Source: Vagococcus fluvialis
Lineage (GTDB): Bacteria; Bacillota; Bacilli; Lactobacillales; Vagococcaceae
Direction of reading: 5' to 3'
Length of the DNA: 64,000 nucleotides
Assembly: GCF_003337315.1 (NCBI RefSeq)
Contig: NZ_QPJV01000003.1
Coordinates: 1 to 64,000 of the forward strand
The notes below the pieces were generated by a model. The model made no database searches and was not told where the DNA came from. It worked only from the letters and a program-made list of their open reading frames with translations. Of this stretch, positions 54,926 to 63,740 are shown in pieces. The number at the start of each line of letters is the position of its first letter. Position 1 is the stretch's first letter. The translations under genes were made by a program, and so were the position numbers.

Positions 54926-55534
54926 TTATAAAAGAGTTTCATCCCCACACCTCATAAACCACCATTCTTTAATTCCTGTCATGGAACTTCCAATCAAGCT
55001 ACTTAAATCCTTATCAATCTCAAAGCCTTCTGAATGGTACAAATGAACTGCATTAGCGTTGTTTTTAGCTACGTGAAGTGTTAAAAAATCCTCCTCACAA
55101 TGAGTTTTACAATAATTAATCAGCTTTCGGCCAATGCCTAATCCTCTAAAAACAGGTGAGACGGCAATGAAATCAATATGTAATTCATTTTCTTTTGGTT
55201 GGTGCGATAAAAAGCCAAGTAAAAGCCAGACTTTTGCCTGTTTAGCTTTTGAGAAATTTTGTTTCAAGTAATGTGTTAATAATTTTGAGCTTTCATGTTT
55301 AGTAATAACATACAAGCAGCCGCAGATTTTTTGATTTTTTTCTGCAATGATTAAGTTTTCTGACTTTTCTGATGACAGAAAGGTACTAAGTGCAGTGGCA
55401 ATGTTTCGTGCTTCTTCTTGTGTAAAAAAGTGGTGGGTAAATTTGGCTTCAAAACCCGCTAATATTAGTTCTGTTAATGGTTCGATTAATTTTTCTTTTG
55501 AATAGTTGGTTCCTGATTGAATTAAAAGGTTCAT
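54926..55534 (-). CDS. GNAT-family N-acetyltransferase
   Basis: 202 aa from MNLLIQSGTN. The ATG is 8 nt after AGGAG; the GTG at 55543 falls within the RBS. The acetyl-CoA motif is in VSPVFRGLGIGRKLINYC (about residues 126-143), followed by LYHSEGFEIDKDL. Substrate unknown. Monocistronic. Confidence 0.85.
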   Translation of the reverse strand: MNLLIQSGTNYSKEKLIEPLTELILAGFEAKFTHHFFTQEEARNIATALSTFLSSEKSENLIIAEKNQKICGCLYVITKHESSKLLTHYLKQNFSKAKQAKVWLLLGFLSHQPKENELHIDFIAVSPVFRGLGIGRKLINYCKTHCEEDFLTLHVAKNNANAVHLYHSEGFEIDKDLSSLIGSSMTGIKEWWFMRCGDETLL

Positions 55535-55595
55535 GTCAATCACTCCTATTAAGTAATAAAGAGAGTATAAGGTGTGAAGTCACCACACAGTCAAG

Positions 55596-55635
55596 AAAAA
55601 GGTTAGGCAAATCTGATTGCCTAGCCTTTTTACTT
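55596..55635 (-). terminator. Terminator of the aldo/keto reductase gene
   Basis: AAAAAGGTTAGGCAA, loop ATCTGA, TTGCCTAGCCTTTTTA. One G-U pair in a 15-bp stem, T-run on both sides, so it also suits plus-strand transcription. Confidence 0.8.
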
Positions 55636-55732
55636 TTATTCATATTCACAGCAATTGAAATTTTGTAATTCTTTTTGAGTGTTTTGACTTTGATTTAGCC
55701 TTTTCTCCAATCACCGAATATCTTGATTAGAT

Positions 55733-56557
55733 TTATTTCTCAATCACAAAAATATCTGGATTTTTATTAACACGCTCACCAGTGTGAAGCTCGTCAATTT
55801 TTGCCATTTCGTCATCTGACAATTCAAAGTCAAAAACATCTAAATTCGCAGCAATACGGTCTTTATTAATTGATTTTGGAATTGCTGTAATGCCGTTTTG
55901 AATATCCCAGCGTAAAATAACTTGAGCAACCGATTTATTATGAGTTTCTCCAATCTCTTTAATCACTGAATTTTCTAGTAAGCTACCGTGACCAAGTGGT
56001 GAATAAGCAGTAATCGCAATATCTCTTTCCTTGCAATAAGCTACTAAATCTTTTTGATTTAAACCTGGATGGAGCTCAATTTGGTTAATCATTGGTTTGA
56101 TTTTAGCCGTGGTCATTAAATCTTCAATGTGTTGTGGGTGGAAATTTGAAATCCCAATCGCTTTAGCACGACCAGATTCATAAATTTCCTCCATCGCACG
56201 CCAAGTTTCGTGATATTTTTCAGTAATTGGCCAGTGAATTAAATATAAATCCACATAATCAAGTTGTAGACGTTCTAAACTTTCATTGAAAGAAGCATGA
56301 GTTTCATCATAACCTTGCATATCATTGTAAACTTTTGTTGTAACAAATAAATCTTCTCTATTAATACCAGACTGTTTAATTCCTTCTCCAACAGCTGCCT
56401 CATTTTGATAAACAACCGCTGTATCTATCGCTTTATAACCAGCTTCAATCGCCCATTTAACAGCGTTGATTCCTTCTTCTGGGTCTTTTACTTGCCAAGT
56501 ACCTAATCCGATAAAAGGCATTTTTACACCATTATTTAATGTAATTGTTTTTGACAT
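55733..56557 (-). CDS. Aldo/keto reductase (AKR5-like)
   Basis: 274 aa starting MSKTITLNNGVKMP; an upstream in-frame start at 56611 lacks an RBS, whereas this ATG follows CGGAGGAGA. The catalytic tetrad D45, Y50, K75 and H108 is complete, and the C-terminal IPKSINKDRI NADPH motif is present. It reduces aldehydes or keto sugars; the substrate is unknown. Confidence 0.92.
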   Translation of the reverse strand: MSKTITLNNGVKMPFIGLGTWQVKDPEEGINAVKWAIEAGYKAIDTAVVYQNEAAVGEGIKQSGINREDLFVTTKVYNDMQGYDETHASFNESLERLQLDYVDLYLIHWPITEKYHETWRAMEEIYESGRAKAIGISNFHPQHIEDLMTTAKIKPMINQIELHPGLNQKDLVAYCKERDIAITAYSPLGHGSLLENSVIKEIGETHNKSVAQVILRWDIQNGITAIPKSINKDRIAANLDVFDFELSDDEMAKIDELHTGERVNKNPDIFVIEK

Positions 56558-56716
56558 GTGATCTCCTCCGTTATCTTGATAGCTTAAGAGTACCACAGAT
56601 TGGACTAGCAATCTTTTAAAAGGTTTTGTAAGTGGAAAAAGTCGCTAAAGTTGACGAAAAAATATTTTTATACTATATTCATGAACCTATTCATAATTTT
56701 GAGAAAGAGTAAACCA

Positions 56717-57091
56717 ATGAGTCTAAGAGAGCAAAAAAAGAAAGAATTACAAGAAAAAATCCAAGTAGCAGCTAGAGAACTTTTTTTAGAAAAAGAATTT
56801 GATAACAGCTTTTATTTTTGGTCAAGGAATTGATGATACAGGTATAACAAACGTGGCAACTTTAATCTCAGCTTTAATTAGTGAATTGAATTAACAAAAT
56901 TAGCCCAAATAGAGCGTACTGTGTGGCGGAATTCTTTATCATCTCTAAATTTTTGTTGTGATTATGGCTCAACAAGTGTTAGATTTTTCATTCGTACAAA
57001 TTCCACGCCAAGTGACCTACATTAAGAAAAATTATCCTGATGAAGCAGATAAAATTTTAAGTCAGAAAAAATTAATTCCATTTATTCACTA
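56717..57091 (+). pseudogene. Decayed TetR-type regulator locus
   Basis: An ORF begins MSLREQKKKELQEKIQVAAR, a TetR-like N-terminus, but stops at 56833 before the recognition helix. Debris in other frames follows: GIDDTGITNVATLISALI to a stop at 56894, and LDFSFVQIPRQVTYIKKNYP ending HGF-less FIH at 57091. Several deletions and frameshifts must have occurred. The site faces away from the aldo/keto reductase gene, a possible former target. Confidence 0.6.
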
Positions 57092-57119
57092 AAAAAGAAC
57101 TCAATCAAGAGTTCTTTTT
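57092..57119. terminator. Bidirectional terminator
   Basis: AAAAAGAACTC, loop AATCA, AGAGTTCTTTTT. It overlaps the 3' end of the quinone-oxidoreductase-like gene. Confidence 0.85.
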
Positions 57120-58080
57120 AATTACATTTCAATAGTATTTTTCCTTTTGAGGCTTCATGAATAATATCATGTTGTGCTTGAGAGGCTTTTTCTAGTGCAT
57201 AAATAGGTCCAATCTCAGGCTTTAAAACCTTTTTAGTAAGATACTCTTCAATGGCATCTAAACTTTCAGCTCGCTCTACTTGAGTAGCATTCCAAATGGC
57301 AATTCCACGAATATCCGCTTCTTTAGCCATAGTTAATCTGGGATTAAAATCAAGTGAACCGCGATTACCAATAATCATCACACGTCCACGAGTATTTAAG
57401 ACTTCTAAATCTTTTTCTAGATTCACATTTGCTAGCATCTCAATAACTAAATCCACACCGTCTATCTTGTCTAGATAACCCTCTTCGTTGTGATTTAGAA
57501 CTAAGTCAGCACCATTAGCTCTAACTTTCTCCATGTTTTCTTTGTTACCAGCAGTTCCAATAACATAAGCTCCAGCATCTTTAGCCATTTGAAGAGCCAG
57601 TATGCCCACGCCACCTGAAGCACCGTGAATTAACACACGTTCACCTTTTTTAAGCTGCCCTCTTTGAAATAGCGCACGGTAAGCAGCCGTTGCTGGAATA
57701 CCAAGTGCAGCGCCAGTTTCAAAACTAGTGGTTTCACCTAAATGTCTAATCGAGTCAGTTGAGGTAATCATCCACTGAGCATAAGTACCTGTGAAAAATT
57801 CTCCTAAAGCCGAAGCAATAAATACCCGGTCGCCTATTTTATAATTAGTAACGCCTTCTCCAACCTCTTCAATGACCCCCGCTCCATCAAAACCTGGTGT
57901 ATAAGGTAGTGGTGGATTAAAAAAGGCATATCCACCTTGTCTAATATAAGCTTCAGCAGGATTCACACCTGCGTAGTACAACTTTATTTTAACTTGTTCT
58001 TTTCCAAGTGGGGCAATTTCTTTAGTCACATATTTTAAAACACCTACGTCTCCAAACTCAGTCATCTCAATAGCTTTCAT
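57118..58080 (-). CDS. NADP-dependent zinc-free alcohol dehydrogenase / quinone oxidoreductase-like (MDR)
   Basis: 320 aa. The GroES-like N-domain has AGVNPAEAYIRQGGY and PGFDGAGVIEEVG. The cofactor domain has GASGGVGILALQMAK (about residues 149-163). The zinc ligands of classical alcohol dehydrogenases are missing, as in zeta-crystallin/QOR enzymes. RBS TAGGAGG. Monocistronic by position. Confidence 0.9.
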   Translation of the reverse strand: MKAIEMTEFGDVGVLKYVTKEIAPLGKEQVKIKLYYAGVNPAEAYIRQGGYAFFNPPLPYTPGFDGAGVIEEVGEGVTNYKIGDRVFIASALGEFFTGTYAQWMITSTDSIRHLGETTSFETGAALGIPATAAYRALFQRGQLKKGERVLIHGASGGVGILALQMAKDAGAYVIGTAGNKENMEKVRANGADLVLNHNEEGYLDKIDGVDLVIEMLANVNLEKDLEVLNTRGRVMIIGNRGSLDFNPRLTMAKEADIRGIAIWNATQVERAESLDAIEEYLTKKVLKPEIGPIYALEKASQAQHDIIHEASKGKILLKCN

Positions 58081-58154
58081 GTGATTACCTCCTAAAAATA
58101 ATCTAACTTATTACAAGTATAGTCTATTAATCAGGAAATGGAAAAATAAGTTGA

Positions 58155-60605
58155 TTAAATAAAGAGATTTAAATTCGCTTGCTCACTGTCACCTAAATAA
58201 GTTGCAACGCCACCAAACTCTACAAAATCAAATAATTCGTCACGTTCAATCCCCATGATATCCATGCTCATCGTACAAGCGACAAATTTCACACCAAGTT
58301 CGTTAGCTTTTTTAATCATTGTTGGTAAGGATTCAACATTTTTTTGTTTCATAACTGTTTTAATCATTTTTGAACCTAGGCCAGCCATGTTCATCTTAGA
58401 AATAGGAAGTTTGTTGGCACTATTTGGTAACATTATATCAAACATTTTTCCTAATCCTTTTTTCTTCACTTTTTGTTGTTTTAAAATACTTAATCCCCAA
58501 AAAGTGAAGAATAGAGTAACATCTTTTCCCATAGCAGCAGCTCCTGAGGCAATAATCATGGAGGCTAAAGCTTTATCTAAATCACCACTAAAGACTACCA
58601 TAGTCGCCCCATTTTTCCCTTCAATCAGTTTTCCTTCTTCTGGTAATAGGTCTAGATTTAAGTTACCTTTTGCAACAGTAGCAACTACTTTACCGTCTTT
58701 GATCTGATTATCGATAATCGTGTTGCCAGTATTTTTAGCCCATGCCTCGATATCTGCATGAAATCCAAAATCACTTGCTTGAACAATCATTTGTTGGCCT
58801 TGTGCCATCTTATCCATCTGTTCTTTTACTTTTAAAATAGGTCCAGGACATTGTAATCCACATGCATCTACTTCAATTGTTTCAAAAGCTGGTTGTTTAG
58901 TAGATGTTGTTTGTTGTTTTAGAGTTTCTTTTTTTGATTCCGGTATATGTCGGTCTGTTAACTGATAGTTAGCTATTTTATATGTTTTGTATCCACCATC
59001 TAGGTTTTTTACTGTAAAACCATGATGCATTAACACTCTAGCAGCATTATAACCTCGTTGTCCGACTTGGCAATAGATATAAATAGTTTCGTCTTTAGGT
59101 AACTCATCTAAACGGTTTCGAAGTTGATTTAAAGGAATCAAGTGGCTGCCATTTATTTCACCAGTAGCTAATTCAAAGTCTTCTCTCACATCTAAGAAAT
59201 AACTATTTTTTTCTATTAAGTTATCAACTTCATACCATTGAAAGGTATTAACTTTTTGGTGAAGAATATTATCGGCTGTATATCCTAGCATATTAACAGG
59301 ATCTTTAGCACTTGAATAAGGCGGAGCGTACGCTAACTCTAAATCAGCTAATTTATCAGCAGTTGCCCCTAACTTCATAGCAGTTGCAATCACGTCTATT
59401 CTTTTTTCAACACCATCTGTTCCAATTCCTTGAGCTCCTAAAATTTTTCCATCTGTTCCGTACAATAATTTCAAATGGATGGGACTGGCATTAGGATAAT
59501 ACCCAGCGTGTGAATTAGGGTGTATGTGAATAGCTGTGAAGTCGATTCCTTTATTTTTTAATAGACGCTCACTATTACCAGTTGAAGCAACTGTTAATTC
59601 AAATACTTTAGCAACAGATGTTCCTTGAGTTCCTGAATAATCAATAGATAAACCATTAATAATATCAGCAACAAGACGGCCTTGACGATTAGCAGGCCAA
59701 GCAAGTGGAATATTAGTCGGTGATTGATCAACAAAATCGGGCACTTCAATCACATCACCAATCGCATAAATATCAGCTAGATTGGTTTCGAAATTTTCGG
59801 AAACTTTAATGGCTTGCTTAAATCCAAGTTCAATTCCAGCTTCTTTAGCTAAAGTGTTTTCTGGAATAACACCAATTGAAAGGATAGTCATATCTGTTTG
59901 AAGGACTTTTCCACTAGTAAGTAGTAATTGCTTACCATTCTCTTGAAATTCTTTTAGACCGTCATTTAAGAATAAATCAACACCATGTAAATTAATTTGA
60001 GTATGAAGTTGTTGTGCCATTTCTATATCAATATTGGGCATAACTTGGGGAGCCATTTCAACTAATTGGACGTGAATGCCAAGTTCTTTTAAATTCTCCA
60101 TCATTTCTAAACCAATAAAACCACCACCAATAACAGTAGCTGTTTGAACATTTTGAGTCTCGATATAATGTTTGATTTGATCCATATCAGGAATATTTCT
60201 TAAGCTAAATACATTTAAAGCTGAATCAATGCCCTTAATTGGAGGAATAAAGGCTTTTGCTCCTGTTGAAATAATTAATTTATCAAATGTTTCTTGATAG
60301 ATTTTATTAGTTGGGTAGTGATGAATAGTTAGTTCTTTTTTCTCATAATTAATGGAAGTGACTTCGGAATAATTTCGGATATCAATGTTGTATTGATCTT
60401 TCATACCCTCTACGGTTTGTAAAAGTAAGTCATCTCTGTCTTTAATAACACCACCAACATGATAAGGTAAACCACAATTAGCGAAAGAAATGAACTCTCC
60501 TTTTTCAAAAAGAATAATCTCTGTTTCTTCACTAAGCCTTCTTAAACGTGTTGCAGCAGTAGCTCCCCCTGCAACACCGCCAATAATTAATATTTTTTGT
60601 TTCAT
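58155..60605 (-). CDS. CoA-disulfide/persulfide reductase fused to rhodanese, TusA and DsrE domains
   Basis: About 816 aa in four parts. Residues 1-445: FAD-dependent CoA-disulfide reductase with GGVAGGATAA and the active cysteine C45 in SFANCGLPY. About 460-545: rhodanese, CQVGQR with C513. About 575-650: TusA/SirA fold with CGLQCPGP (C583, C587). About 665-817: DsrE-like domain, with C779 in ACTMSMD. Numbering counts from the first of two ATGs; the second (60605) is better spaced from AGGAG. The role is handling reactive sulfur and persulfides. Confidence 0.9.
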   Translation of the reverse strand: MKQKILIIGGVAGGATAATRLRRLSEETEIILFEKGEFISFANCGLPYHVGGVIKDRDDLLLQTVEGMKDQYNIDIRNYSEVTSINYEKKELTIHHYPTNKIYQETFDKLIISTGAKAFIPPIKGIDSALNVFSLRNIPDMDQIKHYIETQNVQTATVIGGGFIGLEMMENLKELGIHVQLVEMAPQVMPNIDIEMAQQLHTQINLHGVDLFLNDGLKEFQENGKQLLLTSGKVLQTDMTILSIGVIPENTLAKEAGIELGFKQAIKVSENFETNLADIYAIGDVIEVPDFVDQSPTNIPLAWPANRQGRLVADIINGLSIDYSGTQGTSVAKVFELTVASTGNSERLLKNKGIDFTAIHIHPNSHAGYYPNASPIHLKLLYGTDGKILGAQGIGTDGVEKRIDVIATAMKLGATADKLADLELAYAPPYSSAKDPVNMLGYTADNILHQKVNTFQWYEVDNLIEKNSYFLDVREDFELATGEINGSHLIPLNQLRNRLDELPKDETIYIYCQVGQRGYNAARVLMHHGFTVKNLDGGYKTYKIANYQLTDRHIPESKKETLKQQTTSTKQPAFETIEVDACGLQCPGPILKVKEQMDKMAQGQQMIVQASDFGFHADIEAWAKNTGNTIIDNQIKDGKVVATVAKGNLNLDLLPEEGKLIEGKNGATMVVFSGDLDKALASMIIASGAAAMGKDVTLFFTFWGLSILKQQKVKKKGLGKMFDIMLPNSANKLPISKMNMAGLGSKMIKTVMKQKNVESLPTMIKKANELGVKFVACTMSMDIMGIERDELFDFVEFGGVATYLGDSEQANLNLFI

Positions 60606-60640
60606 CATAATTCTCCTTTAATATGTGTAAGTTTAATTTG

Positions 60641-60687
60641 TTGACAAAATAAGTTGTTACCTGTTTAATATACCCTATAAGGTATAT
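60641..60687. promoter_or_regulatory. Divergent promoter region with CstR/CsoR-like operator
   Basis: Plus strand TTGACA (60641-60646), 17 bp, TTTAAT (60664-60669). It overlaps the inverted repeat ATATACC-CTATAA-GGTATAT (60668-60687). The shape (TATACC, short AT core, GGTATA) recalls operators of the persulfide sensor CstR and related CsoR proteins. It lies between the fusion gene and two rhodanese genes. No cstR gene is in the window. Confidence 0.6.
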
Positions 60688-60709
60688 AGAAGACAAGGAG
60701 ATAATTATT

Positions 60710-61021
60710 ATGTTTAGTTTATTCAACAAGATTCCATCCATTTCAACAAAAGAATTAGAAGACAAGTTATCTGAAAAAATAGTATTATTAGATGTACGAA
60801 CGCAAGCAGAATTTAAAGGTGGGCACATTCATCAAGCTATTAGTAAGCCTCTAGACAAAATGAATACCTACAATGGTAAAGAAAAAGATGTTTATGTCAT
60901 TTGTCAGTCAGGAATGCGTAGTAAAAAGGCAGCAAAAACATTAAAAAATAAAGGCTATAATGTAGTAAATGTTCGCGGTGGTATGAGTCAATGGCGCGGA
61001 TCAGTTGTTCGAGGAAAATAA
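60710..61021 (+). CDS. Rhodanese-like sulfurtransferase
   Basis: 103 aa, one rhodanese domain with C65 in CQSGMRS and the LLDVRTQAEF block. Two basic residues near the C-terminus. RBS ACAAGGAG. Pairs with the next rhodanese gene and is divergent from the CoA-persulfide reductase fusion. Confidence 0.92.
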   Translation: MFSLFNKIPSISTKELEDKLSEKIVLLDVRTQAEFKGGHIHQAISKPLDKMNTYNGKEKDVYVICQSGMRSKKAAKTLKNKGYNVVNVRGGMSQWRGSVVRGK

Positions 61022-61037
61022 GAAAAGAGGAAAAAAG

Positions 61038-61334
61038 ATGTTTAAATCAATGGGAATGCCAGAATTTTATCAAGAGGCAAAAAGAAGTCAATTAGCTATT
61101 ATTGATGTGAGAGAAGTATTTGAATACGAAATGGGACACATTCCAGGGGCTATTAATTTACCTTTAAGTGAGATTGGAGATACCTTTGAAACGTTAGAAA
61201 AAGAAACACCGTATTTCTTAATTTGCCAATCAGGTTCAAGATCAGCAATGGCAGGTGAATTTTTAGGTAACCAAGGTTATGATGTGACCAATATTTTAGG
61301 TGGTATGGGTTCATGGCCAGGAGACATGGAATAA
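61038..61334 (+). CDS. Rhodanese-like sulfurtransferase
   Basis: 98 aa from MFKSMGMPEF; this ATG follows AAAGAGG. An in-frame start at 61005 would overlap the previous gene. Active-site C63 in CQSGSRS and IIDVREVFEYEMGHIPGA. Same operon as the rhodanese upstream. Confidence 0.92.
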   Translation: MFKSMGMPEFYQEAKRSQLAIIDVREVFEYEMGHIPGAINLPLSEIGDTFETLEKETPYFLICQSGSRSAMAGEFLGNQGYDVTNILGGMGSWPGDME

Positions 61335-61513
61335 ATTTAGAATAGTTAGTTTAGAGAAAACTTTTGGCTTGTTTTTCTTTAAACCTATTTTCAGAAGTTA
61401 TGTGGATGGTTTTATATCTTTCATAGCTTCTTTTCTTTTTGTTGATATTGAGAATCGTTATCAGTTGGTGCATATTTAATAGCGAAGACTTTTAAAAGAA
61501 AAGAGGGTCACAA

Positions 61514-62215
61514 ATGGAAATTTTTTGGACAAAAGTTAAAGATATTATAAAAGAAACATCTGAAATAAATACATACATCTTAGAATGCCCAAAAGAGTTT
61601 ACTTAGAAAGCTGGTGCTCATACGCATTTTGCTTTAGAAGGATTTAATATAGGGGAGAAATCAAATAGAAGTTTAGTCAGACATATGTCGATTTCAACTT
61701 TACCCGAAGAAGAAGCGATTGGTATTACAACAAGAGTTAAAGAAGAATGTTCTGAGTTTAAGTCGATTTTAAGAAGTGAAGGTATTGGTAAAAAAGTAGC
61801 TCTTTTTAAAACATCAACAAATATGCCATTAAAAAGAGAACACCGTCCGATTTACTTATTATCATCAGGAGTAGGAATTGCTACATTTAGACCACTATTA
61901 CTGGATTATTTAAAAGATGATTCAGGGGTAGCGAGTATCCATTCACTAAATGTGGATTCAACTGGAGACTTTTTATTTGGTGATATTTTTCAATCTGATA
62001 AAGCCAAAGGAATCAGTGTTGAGTCAGTGACAAGTCGCAAAGCTTATTATGATGCCTTATCATTATTGGCATTAGATAAAACAGCCTTTTTTTATATTGT
62101 CGGAAGTGATGATTTCTTAACAGAAAACATTACAGTACTACAAAAGGCTGGTATTTGGAATGAACGTATTGTCTTAGATAAACATGATTTCCAGTTAGAG
62201 AAATTTTTGAAATAA
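61514..62215 (+). pseudogene. FAD/NAD-binding oxidoreductase gene with an internal amber codon
   Basis: The frame reads MEIFWTKVKDIIKETSEINT, reaches TAG at 61604, then continues in frame (KAGAHTHFALEGF) to 62215, about 233 aa in all. KAGxH after an aromatic position is the FAD-binding region of ferredoxin reductase-like enzymes, so the amber probably replaced a tryptophan codon (TGG to TAG). YLLSSGVGIATFRPLL is the NAD-binding start. Reinitiation at 61685 would give only the C-terminal 176 aa. RBS AAAAGAGGG. Confidence 0.75.
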
Positions 62216-62222
62216 TACTAAT

Positions 62223-62268
62223 AAAAGACTATGAGATAAGTTTAGTTACCTATCTCATAGTCTTTTTA
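62223..62268. terminator. Bidirectional terminator
   Basis: AAAAGACTATGAGATA (62223-62238) pairs perfectly with TATCTCATAGTCTTTT (62251-62266). It serves the broken reductase gene and the convergent LysR-type gene, whose stop overlaps it. Confidence 0.9.
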
Positions 62269-63150
62269 TCCTATTCCTTTTGTCAAATCAACGACGGCAT
62301 CATTGAAGCTTTTTTGAAATTGATTAAAATTACGACTTTGATTAACAATTAAGCTGATTAAAATATTTGGAGCATTTTCAATTGGGACTTTGACAAGTGG
62401 CGCATGTTTTGGGACAATAATATCACTCATAAAAGCAACCATATTAGTTGAAGAAGCTACCGATACGGCAGTCCGAATTTCTTTAGTATAAAGAACTTGG
62501 GGCTTTTTCATGTGATTATCATCCAACCATTTTTGAAAGACGCGCTCGTGAAGGTATCCTTTCTCTAGAGAGATACAGGAAGTGTTTTTAATGTCGCTAA
62601 TTAATAAACGTTTCTTTTTAGCTAAAGGATTATTTACCGAAACCCAAGCAGACATCTCTTCTTGCTGAAGAGGAATTTGCATAATGTGGTACGGATCCAC
62701 TGGTGAAAAATCGCTGGCAATAATTGCTAAAGGAACTTCTCCATCTCTAACAAGTTCCATCATCGCATCAGAACTTTCTTCTTCAATAAGTTTGAGTGAA
62801 TCAGCGTATTTACCAAGTTTTGGTAAAAGCTGAGGCATAAAGTGACCGCCAATTGTTGGCAAAAGTCCAAAATAAACAATTTGATGATTAAAGTCATGAA
62901 TTTCTTCATGTGCTTGTTCAATTGATGTGATAATTTGCTCTGAGTATTTTAATAATATAAGACCTGTTTCGGTCAAAGCGAGTTTTTTGTGATTATTTTT
63001 TCTATCTATTAAAAGAGTATCTAACTCTTCTTCTAAGCGTTTAATTGCCATGGAAATCGATGGCTGTGAGATGTAGAAGTAGGATGCTGTCTCAGTGAAG
63101 CTAAGAGTTTTAGCCAAATGATTAAAGTAAGTTAAATCTTTGATATTCAT
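62266..63150 (-). CDS. LysR-family regulator (CidR-like by context)
   Basis: 294 aa. The N-terminal helix-turn-helix includes FTETASYFYISQPSISMAIKRLEEEL (about residues 18-43), followed by the effector-binding domain. It is divergent from cidA/cidB-like genes with a symmetric site between, the arrangement of CidR, which in staphylococci activates cidABC during acetate-producing metabolism. The ligand here is inferred only. Confidence 0.88.
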   Translation of the reverse strand: MNIKDLTYFNHLAKTLSFTETASYFYISQPSISMAIKRLEEELDTLLIDRKNNHKKLALTETGLILLKYSEQIITSIEQAHEEIHDFNHQIVYFGLLPTIGGHFMPQLLPKLGKYADSLKLIEEESSDAMMELVRDGEVPLAIIASDFSPVDPYHIMQIPLQQEEMSAWVSVNNPLAKKKRLLISDIKNTSCISLEKGYLHERVFQKWLDDNHMKKPQVLYTKEIRTAVSVASSTNMVAFMSDIIVPKHAPLVKVPIENAPNILISLIVNQSRNFNQFQKSFNDAVVDLTKGIG

Positions 63151-63178
63151 CTGAATCTTCCTTTGCTTGTGATTTTTG

Positions 63179-63231
63179 TATCATAAGTAAAACATATCAT
63201 TCTTCTGTTAACATAAATTTTACTTATGATA
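63179..63231. promoter_or_regulatory. LysR-type operator between regulator and cidA
   Basis: Perfect inverted repeat with 14-bp arms, TATCATAAGTAAAA (63179-63192) and TTTTACTTATGATA (63218-63231), centres 39 bp apart. Two half sites at this distance suit a LysR tetramer controlling both directions. Confidence 0.75.
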
Positions 63232-63320
63232 ACATAATTAATCGGTATTATCCAAAGATAGAAATGCATGATATATTGAGTTCGTTAAAACGTTTACAGG
63301 TAATGGAAGGACGGATTTTT

Positions 63321-63740
63321 GTGAAGTTGATCAAGGAAATATTTATCATTATGCTATTCGCATTTTTAGGAGAAATGATTTCTCTTCTTTTATTAAATGT
63401 CATGGTAGTGCCTGGTAGTGTGATAGGAATGGTGTTACTCTTTTTAGCTCTTCATTATAAAGTAGTACCAATGAAGTCAGTTGAAGAGGTAGGAACATGG
63501 CTAACCAATAATATGGGAATCTTTTTTGTTCCTGCAGGAGTTGGTTTGATGGCTAATTTCGACACACTAGCTGATACTTGGTGGCAATTACTTCTAGTGA
63601 TTGTTGTAACTACTGCTTTAATGATGGCTTTTGTAGGGAAAGTGGTTCAAACAATGAAGCGTAAGTTTGATAAAAAGACCTTACTAAGTATGGAACATCA
63701 TTTAGAAGAAAGAAAAGGAGGAGACACTCATGTTAAGTAA
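63321..63740 (+). CDS. cidA: CidA/LrgA-family holin-like protein
   Basis: 139 aa from GTG 63321 (MKLIKEIFIIMLFAFLGEMI), placed 9 nt after GGAAGGA. Earlier in-frame ATGs at 63264 and 63303 are less well placed. Four membrane helices and the family block PGSVIGMVLLFLAL and NNMGIFFVPAGVGLM. Proteins of this family are implicated in autolysis and in pyruvate or metabolite transport. It overlaps cidB by 11 bp. lrgA is an equally possible name. Confidence 0.85.
   Translation: MKLIKEIFIIMLFAFLGEMISLLLLNVMVVPGSVIGMVLLFLALHYKVVPMKSVEEVGTWLTNNMGIFFVPAGVGLMANFDTLADTWWQLLLVIVVTTALMMAFVGKVVQTMKRKFDKKTLLSMEHHLEERKGGDTHVK

Noticed and set aside
58255-58707. 150-aa plus-strand ORF inside the persulfide reductase fusion gene
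   Set aside because: Antisense to well-conserved TusA and DsrE domains; its Ile/Phe/Ser-rich composition is typical of a shadow frame.
61604-61606. TAG read as pyrrolysine or programmed read-through
   Set aside because: No amber-suppression context is visible, and the position is normally an aromatic residue in this family. A simple nonsense mutation is the plainer reading.
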